This document shows positions 1-6,183 of a stretch of 6,183 nt of DNA, one piece after another. The stretch is from NCBI GenBank assembly GCA_003499585.1, contig DNSU01000176.1, positions 1-6,183 of the forward strand, given 5' to 3'. A model generated the notes under the pieces. That model was not told where the DNA came from, searched no databases, and was given only the letters and a program-made list of their open reading frames with translations. Position numbers and translations under genes: made by a program. Position 1 is the stretch's first letter, and each line of letters opens with the position of its first letter. This stretch comes from Cyanobacteria bacterium UBA9579. GTDB lineage: Bacteria; Cyanobacteriota; Vampirovibrionia; Gastranaerophilales; UBA9579.

Positions 1-818
1 GTACTGTCAGGGCCGTTGCTTCTTAGCCAGTTATCAGCAAATATCCCATCGAACTGAGTTGTTCCGTTTCCAGTAGCTGAATGATAAGCATGACCTGCCC
101 AATATGTGCGCATATCTGCTTTTCTTAAGTCAAATATACGTCTTTGAGATACATTATAGCTTCCATACTGCACATAGCTGCCATCGTTATTGCGATACCA
201 GGCATTTTTATCATTCACTAAATCCCATGTGCTTCTATTCTGTGATGTTCTCCATGGGTTATCAGCATTATCATGGAACCAGTACTCGTAACCGGAAGTT
301 GGTGGTGAGTAATTTTCCACGCCTTCTTGTGCGTGATAAGGAAGAACATATACTCTTCTGCCTAGAGCTTGAGCTTTAGCGTATACGCCATTTCTGTACT
401 TTAGCAATCCCATATTAGGATTATGTGTTGCATCATAAGTATCAACAAACTTATCGCTGTATCTGCCTTTAACTCTGTTTAAGTAGATAAAATCAAAATA
501 CTGTGCTGCATATTGTTGATATTTGTTAGTATCACCATTGTCCTCTAATCCGCTATCTAGAACGTTCCATTGATTTCCTACCAGGCGAGGATAAGGTCTT
601 GTAACAACATCCCTTGCATAGCTTGATGTTGTACGATTCCAAATAGCTTTTTTCCAGAAGTAACTATTTGAATTAAGCCCATACTGAGTCATGGTCGTAA
701 AATTTACACCAGTATCAGCAGCCAGGGCTTTGCTGTTTGATAGATCAGGTATGATTGTACCTTGTGCCAGCATAAGAGCTGAACACATAACTGCAATCGT
801 TTTCTTAAGTCCCTTCAT
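1..818 (-). CDS. Secreted putative glycoside hydrolase-like protein (GHL15/GH114-like TIM barrel), 3' end off the window
   Basis: Reading the minus strand from the ATG at 818 gives 272 uninterrupted codons that run off the left edge, so the C-terminus is missing. Residues 1-33 form a classic signal peptide: KGLKK, a hydrophobic stretch, then ALA|AD as a likely cleavage site, so the product is exported. The mature part has spaced motifs like those of putative glycosidase TIM barrels: YPRLVGNQW (76-84), QYFDFIYLN (106-114, a barrel strand), RRVYVLPYH (154-162), the YRNNDGSYV segment (208-216), FDLRKADMRTYW (229-240) and FDGIFADNW (256-264). In GHL15- and GH114-type proteins the 'DGIF-D-N' strand carries an acidic active-site candidate, here D257 or D262. 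The family call rests on motif order, not a search, and the substrate is unknown. A GGAGAG ribosome site (830-835) lies 11 nt before the ATG. The gene diverges from the SLH gene. It could instead be a catalytically inactive carbohydrate-binding barrel. Confidence 0.85.
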   Translation of the reverse strand, partial: MKGLKKTIAVMCSALMLAQGTIIPDLSNSKALAADTGVNFTTMTQYGLNSNSYFWKKAIWNRTTSSYARDVVTRPYPRLVGNQWNVLDSGLEDNGDTNKYQQYAAQYFDFIYLNRVKGRYSDKFVDTYDATHNPNMGLLKYRNGVYAKAQALGRRVYVLPYHAQEGVENYSPPTSGYEYWFHDNADNPWRTSQNRSTWDLVNDKNAWYRNNDGSYVQYGSYNVSQRRIFDLRKADMRTYWAGHAYHSATGNGTTQFDGIFADNWLRSNGPDS

Positions 819-842
819 GCTTTCTAAATCTCTCCAGTTGTT

Positions 843-869
843 GTTATACATAGCTTAAACATTTTTCAA
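843..869 (-). promoter_or_regulatory. Possible promoter of the secreted hydrolase-like gene
   Basis: On the minus strand, TTGAAA (869-864) and TATAAC (848-843) resemble sigma-70 -35 and -10 boxes, separated by 15 nt. That is shorter than the usual 16-18 nt. It would give a short leader that includes the GGAGAG ribosome site at 830-835. The -35 box lies within the palindrome at 864-877. The match is weak in such AT-rich DNA. Confidence 0.25.
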
Positions 870-877
870 ATTTGAAA
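864..877. repeat. 14-bp perfect palindrome, operator candidate
   Basis: TTTCAAATTTGAAA reads the same on both strands. It lies 46 bp upstream of the start codon of the minus-strand gene and overlaps the proposed -35 box. As a zero-spacer palindrome it suits a dimeric DNA-binding protein better than an RNA hairpin. Its base composition matches the surroundings, so chance occurrence is possible. Confidence 0.35.
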
Positions 878-1188
878 TTCAGCAATAATCTTGCTAATCC
901 TTCCAAACTCTACTATAGTGAAAAACTTTCAGGGTTTTCCTATTTATACTTTTGCACATTTAATTAAATGTGTGTATTTCTAAAAATAGAGAATAATCGA
1001 GTGAGGCTTTATATAACAAGAGCTTTGATAAAAAATAAAAATTTTTATGAGCTTAAATAAAAGACATATTTAAAAATATAAATTTAGCAAAATAGCTCAA
1101 TAAAAGTCTCAAAATACTAGCGTTAAAACCATTTTTACTATAAAATACAACTCCGGGGTTCGTATTGTAAAGAGAAGAAAGTGTGTTT

Positions 1189-2325
1189 ATGAGGAAGAGA
1201 ATTAACATTTTTGTTATTGCGTTAATGCTTTTAGGCACTACTACCATTAGTGCAGTAGCTAAAGACTTTAGTGATATAGATTATACGCATTGGGCGTATC
1301 AGGCTGTTCAAGCTTTGGCAGAAAATGAAGTAGTTGTTGGATATCCAGATGGGACTTTTCAACCTGATGAACCTGCTACGAGAGCAGAATTTGCGACAAT
1401 GGTTAAAAAGGCTCTTCGTCAAGAGCATGCCCAGCCTTGTGAGATTTTCTACTTTTCAGACTTAGCTGAAACTCACTGGGCATATAGTACAATTCAAAAA
1501 GCGTGTGCATTTGATCTTATTAAAGGCTTTCCTGATGAAACATTTAAGCCCGAGGATAATGTTTCAAAAGCTGAAGCAATTGCTATTATGATCTCTGCTA
1601 TTGATACAGATAATATAACTGTGGCTCAGGCTAAAGAAGCATTAAAAATTTATACAGATGCCAATCAAATTCCTGATTGGGCAATAATTCCGGCTGGTAA
1701 ATCCGAGAAACTTAATATGACTGCTCATAATCCTATGACTTTTAGTCAATTTGAGCCTGATAAGAAAATTACACGAGCTGAAGTTGCAGTTAATCTTTAT
1801 AACATGAAAGAACAGGCTAAAATTAACCCGAACAAAAAACTAGCTCCTAAAAAAGCTGATGGGCTAGTAATAAATGAAGCGACTGTAGATGGAACCGTAG
1901 CCACAATACCAGCAGGAACACTTATTCCTGTTAAATTAGCAGCGGCATTATATAGCCAAAAAAATGATGCAGGTGAATTATTTACTGCTGAAACTTATGT
2001 AAATCTTGTCACTAAAGAAAATTATCTTTTAATTCCTAAAGGCAGCAGTGTTGTAGGTAATGTTGAGCAGTTAACACCTGCCAGATATTTTATAAGAAAT
2101 GCCAAAATGGATCTTGATTCAAAACACATCAAAACCTCTTATACCAAGAGAGCTGATTTTTCAGGGAATGTAAGCTTTAAAGAAGTTAAAGACGGTAGAT
2201 TTAAAGCCATTATCAGATTCATAATCAGAGGTAAGAAAATCAATCTTGAAGAAGGTGAGCTTGTTCAGGTAGAATTGGCACACCCGGTGGTAATTGCTTT
2301 AACAAGCACTACAATTCTAAAATAA
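1189..2325 (+). CDS. Exported SLH-domain envelope protein with C-terminal beta-rich domain
   Basis: The protein is 378 aa from ATG 1189. Two codons upstream lies an in-frame GTG (1183). A GAGAAG ribosome site (1172-1177) is 5 nt from the GTG and 11 nt from the ATG, so the start is not settled; I prefer the ATG because MRKR begins a normal signal peptide (1-25, ending SAVA-K). SLH repeat 1 covers about 27-76 (FSDI, HWAYQAV, GYPDGTFQPD, TRAEF). Repeat 2 covers 88-138 (FSDL, HWAY, GFPDETFKPED, SKAEA). Repeat 3, about 154-205, is degenerate: the HWA motif is only DWA and the GYPDG motif is lost, but F-EPDKKITRAEV remains. SLH domains bind peptidoglycan or its attached polymers. Residues 225-378 form a separate domain, with IPAGTLIPVKL (240-250) and LIPKGSSVVGNV (281-292). 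That pattern recalls VirB10/TrbI-like beta domains, which is a resemblance only. There is no long porin barrel, so this is not a typical cyanobacterial SLH-OprB porin. Confidence 0.9.
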   Translation: MRKRINIFVIALMLLGTTTISAVAKDFSDIDYTHWAYQAVQALAENEVVVGYPDGTFQPDEPATRAEFATMVKKALRQEHAQPCEIFYFSDLAETHWAYSTIQKACAFDLIKGFPDETFKPEDNVSKAEAIAIMISAIDTDNITVAQAKEALKIYTDANQIPDWAIIPAGKSEKLNMTAHNPMTFSQFEPDKKITRAEVAVNLYNMKEQAKINPNKKLAPKKADGLVINEATVDGTVATIPAGTLIPVKLAAALYSQKNDAGELFTAETYVNLVTKENYLLIPKGSSVVGNVEQLTPARYFIRNAKMDLDSKHIKTSYTKRADFSGNVSFKEVKDGRFKAIIRFIIRGKKINLEEGELVQVELAHPVVIALTSTTILK

Positions 2326-2332
2326 TAAATTT

Positions 2333-2370
2333 AAAAAATACTCCTGATCAATAAATCAGGAGTATTTTTT
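2333..2370 (+). terminator. Strong intrinsic terminator of the SLH gene
   Basis: A perfect 16-bp inverted repeat (2333-2348 and 2355-2370) encloses a 6-nt loop, beginning 7 bp after the SLH stop codon. The 10-bp core is TACTCCTGAT/ATCAGGAGTA, flanked by an A6 tract on the left and a T6 tract on the right. It therefore looks like a rho-independent terminator in both directions. It separates the SLH gene from the downstream two-gene unit. Confidence 0.93.
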
Positions 2371-2429
2371 GCTTTATGACACATATATTTCCTGATCAGT
2401 AGATGATAAAAGTCATTTCAATCATTATC

Positions 2430-2458
2430 TTTTCATAGATCAGTTATTGGTTTATACT
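2430..2458 (+). promoter_or_regulatory. Candidate promoter of the nucleotidase-transglycosylase unit
   Basis: TTTTCA (2430-2435, four of six matches to TTGACA) and TATACT (2453-2458, five of six to TATAAT) are separated by exactly 17 nt. They lie just downstream of a strong terminator and 30 bp before the nucleotidase start codon, so a promoter is needed here. The placement supports the call more than the -35 match does. Confidence 0.5.
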
Positions 2459-2474
2459 ATCCTTAAAGAATAGC

Positions 2475-2480
2475 TAAGGA
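2475..2480 (+). promoter_or_regulatory. Ribosome binding site of the 5'-nucleotidase gene
   Basis: TAAGGA is a good Shine-Dalgarno match, placed 8 nt before the ATG at 2489. This fixes that ATG as the start. Confidence 0.75.
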
Positions 2481-2488
2481 ATAAATTA

Positions 2489-4111
2489 ATGATTAATAAT
2501 ACCAATAAACCTAATACTAGGAAATATTGGCATAATTTTATAGTTTTCTTCATTACTTTCCTTGTAATTGTTGGCACAAATAATTTTTGCCTTGCAGATA
2601 AAGAGCATAATTTAACCATATTGCATACGAATGACGTGCATGGACGACTTCTTCCCATGGATTATTCAGATGAACTACTTTCTATAGGAGGAATAGCAAG
2701 AAGAGCAACAGTAATAAAGACTATTAGAGAACAAAACCAGAATACTCTATTGCTGGATGCAGGTGATGCTATCCAAGGCAGCCTATTTTTTAAATTTTAT
2801 AACGGGATCCCTGATGTAAAACTCATGTCCAAAATGGGCTATGATGCAGCAACTCTTGGAAATCATGAATTTGATAAAGGAATTGATGAACTTGCAAAAG
2901 TAGTAAATACTGCAAAATTTCCATATCTATCTGCTAATATCAGATTCCCTAAAAATAAAGTTCTTGATCGCAAAGTCAAAGATTATGCTATAAAAAAATA
3001 TAAAGGGTTAAAAGTAGGAATTATAGGCATAACTACAGACGATCTAAAAACTCTAACCAGCGATACCAGCGACATAAAAATCCTGGATGATATTCAAACA
3101 GCTAAAAAGCTTGTTAAAAAACTGAATAATAAAGTAGATTTTATAGTGGTTTTATCTCATATAGGATTACAGGATGATATTGAACTGGCTAAACAGGTTC
3201 CTGAGATAGATGTTATAGTCGGTGGACATACACATACGTTTTTAAATAAGCCTATAGCTGTTCTTAATGAAGAAAGCATAACTTTAATTGTGCAAACTGG
3301 AGAGCTTGGCATTGCTTTAGGGCGATTAGATCTGGTTATTAAAGATAAAAAAATCGAAAAATACAACTATAAGTTACTTGCTATAGACAAGAAAATTGAA
3401 GAAGATGAATCAATAGCTAAAGAATTATCGATACTTACTCAGGAAATAGAAAGCAAAACCAGCAAGGTTGTAGGGGTATTGAACAGCTCTATAGATGCAA
3501 GGAAAGATAAAGTCAGAACCAACCTCACAGAAGCAGGCAGCCTGGTAACTGAAGCTATTAAATCCAAATATCCTGACATAGAAATAGTAATGCAAAATAG
3601 CGGTGGAATAAGGGCTCATAAATATATAAATTCCGGGCCTATTACTCTTGGAGACATAATTGAATTATATCCGTTTGATAATACTGTTGTACTTGCTGAA
3701 ATATCAGGTCAGGATATAAAGTCAATCCTTGAAACAAGCGCAAAAGATTTACCTGATTCTACCGGTGCATTCCTGCAAACCAAAGGACTTGACTATACAA
3801 TAGATTTATCTCAAAACCCACAAAAGTTATCAGATGATAGAACTAAAATAATCAATGAAGGCAATAGAATATCAAATATAAAAGTTAATGGAATTTCTGT
3901 GGATGAGAAAAAATATTATAAAATTGCAGTAAATGATTTTATTTTTGGTGGAGGGGATGGTTTTTCTCAATTTAATAGTGCAAAAGATGTTCAAAAAACT
4001 AATGTTCTATTATTATCCACAATAATAGAGTATATAGAGCAAAATTCCCCCATATCATTAACCGTAAAGGATAAGATTAATTTGCTGGATTATAATAAAA
4101 TTAGAAAATAA
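2489..4111 (+). CDS. Periplasmic 5'-nucleotidase / UshA-family metallophosphoesterase
   Basis: The protein is 540 aa, the usual size for this two-domain family, and looks complete. A hydrophobic segment (17-30) ends in CLA|DK near residue 36, indicating export. The metallophosphoesterase domain (about 41-285) shows all expected motifs: HTNDVHG (46-52, ligands D49 and H51), DAGD (90-93, D93), GNHEFD (124-129, N125 and H126), LSHIG (222-226, H224) and GGHTH (245-249, H247 and H249). The C-terminal 5'-nucleotidase domain (about 325-520) has QNSGGIR (369-375), YPFDNT (394-399) and FGGGDGF (486-492), which in the family bind the nucleotide and stack on the base. It should hydrolyse nucleoside 5'-phosphates, and possibly UDP-sugars or 2',3'-cyclic nucleotides; the exact substrate cannot be read from sequence. 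No C-terminal anchor or LPxTG motif is present. It probably heads an operon with the transglycosylase gene 34 bp downstream. Confidence 0.93.
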   Translation: MINNTNKPNTRKYWHNFIVFFITFLVIVGTNNFCLADKEHNLTILHTNDVHGRLLPMDYSDELLSIGGIARRATVIKTIREQNQNTLLLDAGDAIQGSLFFKFYNGIPDVKLMSKMGYDAATLGNHEFDKGIDELAKVVNTAKFPYLSANIRFPKNKVLDRKVKDYAIKKYKGLKVGIIGITTDDLKTLTSDTSDIKILDDIQTAKKLVKKLNNKVDFIVVLSHIGLQDDIELAKQVPEIDVIVGGHTHTFLNKPIAVLNEESITLIVQTGELGIALGRLDLVIKDKKIEKYNYKLLAIDKKIEEDESIAKELSILTQEIESKTSKVVGVLNSSIDARKDKVRTNLTEAGSLVTEAIKSKYPDIEIVMQNSGGIRAHKYINSGPITLGDIIELYPFDNTVVLAEISGQDIKSILETSAKDLPDSTGAFLQTKGLDYTIDLSQNPQKLSDDRTKIINEGNRISNIKVNGISVDEKKYYKIAVNDFIFGGGDGFSQFNSAKDVQKTNVLLLSTIIEYIEQNSPISLTVKDKINLLDYNKIRK

Positions 4112-4145
4112 TTTTTATGAAATATATTAGGGTTGTAAAATATTT

Positions 4146-6161
4146 ATGAAAAGTAAACAAAAGCTAAAAACAGTAATACCAATAGCAATATTTGGGTTTG
4201 TTTCCCTTATGGTAATAAACTTTTCAAATATTGATATTATGAATAATTTTTCCCTGAATACAAGTAAATCACGAGAACTCTATCAGGAAGCAAAGAAGCA
4301 TCAGGATGACAAAGATTATAAATTGGCTTACTACACCTACAGCAAAATCCCATCAGGATATATAGCATATGATGTTGTGCTATTCCAGCAAGCAAAATGC
4401 GCTGCATCCTTGGAAGATGAGAAAACTGCCATAAATAAGCTGGAAACACTACTGTCAAAATATAAAGGAAGTCCTCTGGAAAGCCAGGCCAGCTACAGTT
4501 TAGGACAGGCATATATAAGAATTAGTGATTATCAAAAAGCTGAAAAACTATTCATAGAAACCATAAAAAATCATCCAAAATCCAACTATGCGGTAGGCAG
4601 CTATTACTACCTTGGTCTGATTAATAAAAATAAAGACAAAAATATTGCCACTCAATACTGGTTAAAATATTTAGCTGCTGCGCCGGATGGAAGATTTGCA
4701 CTTGAATGTACAGATGGAATAAAGTCTTTAAATGTCAATTTGACAACTTCTGACAAAAAAAATATAGGTATAGCCCTATATACAGCCCAGAGATATAGAG
4801 AAGCTCTCAATTATATGAGACAAGTCCCAATTCAGGATAGCTGGTATCATCTTGCTAAAATTAATGCTAAATTAGGAAATACTAAAATGGCAAGATATTT
4901 TCTTAAAGAAGGCATATGGAAATATCAAAACACTGTTACCAGAGAGCACCTGCAAGATGCTATGCTGTCTTATGTGCGCTATTCACCTCAACCAGCAAGC
5001 AGTAGCTGGTCAGAATTAATTAATATAGCACAAGGCACAAAAGACTTCGCTCTTTTCAACAAGGCTTTATCAACTCCAAAATCATACTCATTGCAACTTT
5101 ATAAGACCATAGCAGATAATTACTCCGATGGGTATTATGCATCTGAAGCCTTGTGGAATCTATTCTGGAATGAATATAATAAAGGCAACTATAATCAGGC
5201 AATAATCCTTGGTAAAAAACATATAAACAAATATACAAACACTCTGGCTTCCCCTAAAATAATGTTCTGGACAGCGAAGGCTTATGAAAGGACAGGTCAT
5301 AAAAACTTAGCTTCAGACTATTATAAAAAATTATTATCGCTTTATCATGATAGCTATTATGCATTCAGAGCAGATGGGAGATTAAAAGCTTTAACTTCAG
5401 GTAAAGATCCTGGCTGGTCAACAAATATTCATTCATCAATTGATGAACAGAGCCCTCCTTCATTGCCATACTCTTATAGTCATATCTACCAAAAATATAA
5501 TGCACAAATAGCAGAATTAATAAGCGTAAATGATTATGAAACTGTGTTAAGTATTATAAATAATGACCCTTTTATTGATAGCTGGATAAAAACACAAACT
5601 GGTCTAACATCAAAATCGATAGTATTGGCTAGGGATGGCATGAATAAATTAATGCCAAAACCTGATTCCAGTGATAGGAGATGGCGACTGATTTACCCTG
5701 TGTATTACGCAAAAGAGATAAATCATTATGCTCGTTCTAATAATGTTGATCCGGTTTTAATATTAGCTTTAGCTAAAGAAGAAAGCTATTTTAATCCTCT
5801 TGCAGTTAGCTCATCCAATGCTCAAGGATTAATGCAGCTTTTACCGGGAACAGCAAATGACATAGCAAGATGGAATAAGCTTGGTACGGTTAATAAATTC
5901 CAGCTTTTTAATCCTAATACCAATATTAAACTTGGCACAGCATATTTTAGTTACGTAAAGAATAGATTACATAACAGTTCTCTGTATGCTGTAGCAGGTT
6001 ATAATGGTGGACCCGGGGCAGTGGAAAAATGGTTAAGAGCTATTCCACATGACGATTTAGATCAGTTTATTGAAAATATTCCTTATGACCAGACAAGAAA
6101 TTACATAAAAAAAGTCTATGGCAGTTACTGGAACTATAAAAGAATTTATAATTTTAACTAA
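4146..6161 (+). CDS. Slt-type lytic transglycosylase with N-terminal TPR-like superhelix
   Basis: The protein is 671 aa, close to E. coli Slt70 in size and layout, and complete. Residues 8-26 are hydrophobic with no clear cleavage motif, so this may be a membrane anchor rather than a cleaved signal. Residues 42 to about 415 are helical repeats. The clearest TPR-like units are 113-145 (SYSLGQAYIRISDYQKAEKL) and 371-410 (AKAYERTGHKNLASDYYKKL). The GH23-like SLT catalytic domain is about 512-665: YPVYY (517-521), AKEESYFNP (543-551) with E546 as the expected catalytic glutamate, AQGLMQLLPGTA (559-570), AVAGYNGGPGAVEKW (615-629) and NIPYDQTRNYI (644-654). Such enzymes cleave the MurNAc-GlcNAc bond to leave 1,6-anhydro-MurNAc, acting in the periplasm. 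The ribosome site is poor (AGGG 13 nt upstream), so translation may be coupled to upstream reading. No terminator is visible in the last 22 bases. Confidence 0.93.
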   Translation: MKSKQKLKTVIPIAIFGFVSLMVINFSNIDIMNNFSLNTSKSRELYQEAKKHQDDKDYKLAYYTYSKIPSGYIAYDVVLFQQAKCAASLEDEKTAINKLETLLSKYKGSPLESQASYSLGQAYIRISDYQKAEKLFIETIKNHPKSNYAVGSYYYLGLINKNKDKNIATQYWLKYLAAAPDGRFALECTDGIKSLNVNLTTSDKKNIGIALYTAQRYREALNYMRQVPIQDSWYHLAKINAKLGNTKMARYFLKEGIWKYQNTVTREHLQDAMLSYVRYSPQPASSSWSELINIAQGTKDFALFNKALSTPKSYSLQLYKTIADNYSDGYYASEALWNLFWNEYNKGNYNQAIILGKKHINKYTNTLASPKIMFWTAKAYERTGHKNLASDYYKKLLSLYHDSYYAFRADGRLKALTSGKDPGWSTNIHSSIDEQSPPSLPYSYSHIYQKYNAQIAELISVNDYETVLSIINNDPFIDSWIKTQTGLTSKSIVLARDGMNKLMPKPDSSDRRWRLIYPVYYAKEINHYARSNNVDPVLILALAKEESYFNPLAVSSSNAQGLMQLLPGTANDIARWNKLGTVNKFQLFNPNTNIKLGTAYFSYVKNRLHNSSLYAVAGYNGGPGAVEKWLRAIPHDDLDQFIENIPYDQTRNYIKKVYGSYWNYKRIYNFN

Positions 6162-6183
6162 TTGATTGTAATGATTATTATCG

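Larger units (their letters stand above)
819..1188. other. Divergent intergenic region, extremely AT-rich
   Basis: About 370 bp separate the two divergent start codons, and I see no credible gene in it. It must hold the promoters of both flanking genes. It contains a 14-bp perfect palindrome (864-877), an AT-only 14-bp palindrome (1035-1048), and a short GC-rich dyad (1149-1160) just before the SLH gene's ribosome site. No RNA gene or riboswitch fold is recognisable by eye. Confidence 0.7.

Noticed and set aside
104..379. Plus-strand open frame of 91 codons
   Set aside because: It lies opposite the minus-strand secreted protein, which has a signal peptide and coherent barrel motifs. The plus-strand translation is rich in His, Cys and Phe and has no recognisable motif.
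911..950. TATAGT and TATAAA boxes on the minus strand as promoter of the left gene
   Set aside because: Neither has a -35 box at 16-18 nt spacing, so I preferred the weak pair at 843-869.
1035..1048. ATAAAAATTTTTAT palindrome
   Set aside because: It is made only of A and T in a very AT-rich stretch, so chance is the simplest explanation. It has no GC stem to act as a terminator.
2452..2658. Minus-strand open frame overlapping the nucleotidase start
   Set aside because: It is antisense to the signal peptide and the HTNDVHG motif of a clear gene, and also covers its ribosome site. It has no ribosome site of its own that I can see.
4237..4512. Minus-strand open frame of 91 codons inside the transglycosylase gene
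   Set aside because: It is a shadow of the TPR-coding frame with an erratic composition and no family motif.
1..6183. CRISPR array, tRNA, rRNA, insertion sequence or phage genes
   Set aside because: I saw no regularly spaced repeats, cloverleaf, transposase motif, terminal inverted repeats or phage-type proteins. The window reads as ordinary chromosomal envelope genes.

Overview
This AT-rich window holds four protein-coding genes. All four products carry an N-terminal export signal or membrane anchor, so the locus is about the cell envelope. Two features together suggest a diderm with SLH-domain envelope proteins: an SLH protein with a short C-terminal beta-rich domain, and a periplasmic-type Slt lytic transglycosylase next to a UshA-type 5'-nucleotidase. 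With the low GC (roughly one third by eye), this fits a gut Melainabacteria/Gastranaerophilales (Vampirovibrionia) genome best. That assignment is inference; SLH-bearing Negativicutes or another AT-rich diderm remain possible. No rRNA, tRNA, CRISPR or mobile element is visible.

Layout. Positions 1-818 (minus strand) are the 5' part of a gene cut by the left edge. It has a signal peptide followed by a region resembling the putative TIM-barrel glycoside hydrolases (GHL15/GH114-like). Positions 819-1188 are a divergent, very AT-rich intergenic region with a 14-bp perfect palindrome and weak promoter-like elements. Positions 1189-2325 (plus) encode an exported protein with three SLH repeats (the third degenerate) and a C-terminal domain with an 'IPAGT...IPKGS' pattern. 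A perfect 16-bp-stem hairpin with a T-tract (2333-2370) ends this unit. A new promoter region (about 2371-2488) precedes a two-gene unit. That unit is a UshA/5'-nucleotidase-family metallophosphoesterase (2489-4111) and, 34 bp later, a TPR-Slt soluble lytic transglycosylase-like protein (4146-6161).

How the genes may work together (inference): the SLH protein would tie the outer layer to peptidoglycan or its secondary polymers. The lytic transglycosylase would remodel or recycle peptidoglycan. The nucleotidase would salvage nucleotides or UDP-sugars in the periplasm. The divergent secreted hydrolase-like protein would act on an external or envelope glycan. No single undescribed multi-gene system is evident. 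The most unusual points are the SLH plus C-terminal-domain architecture, the recognisable but unassigned partial hydrolase, and several candidate operator-like palindromes in the intergenic regions.
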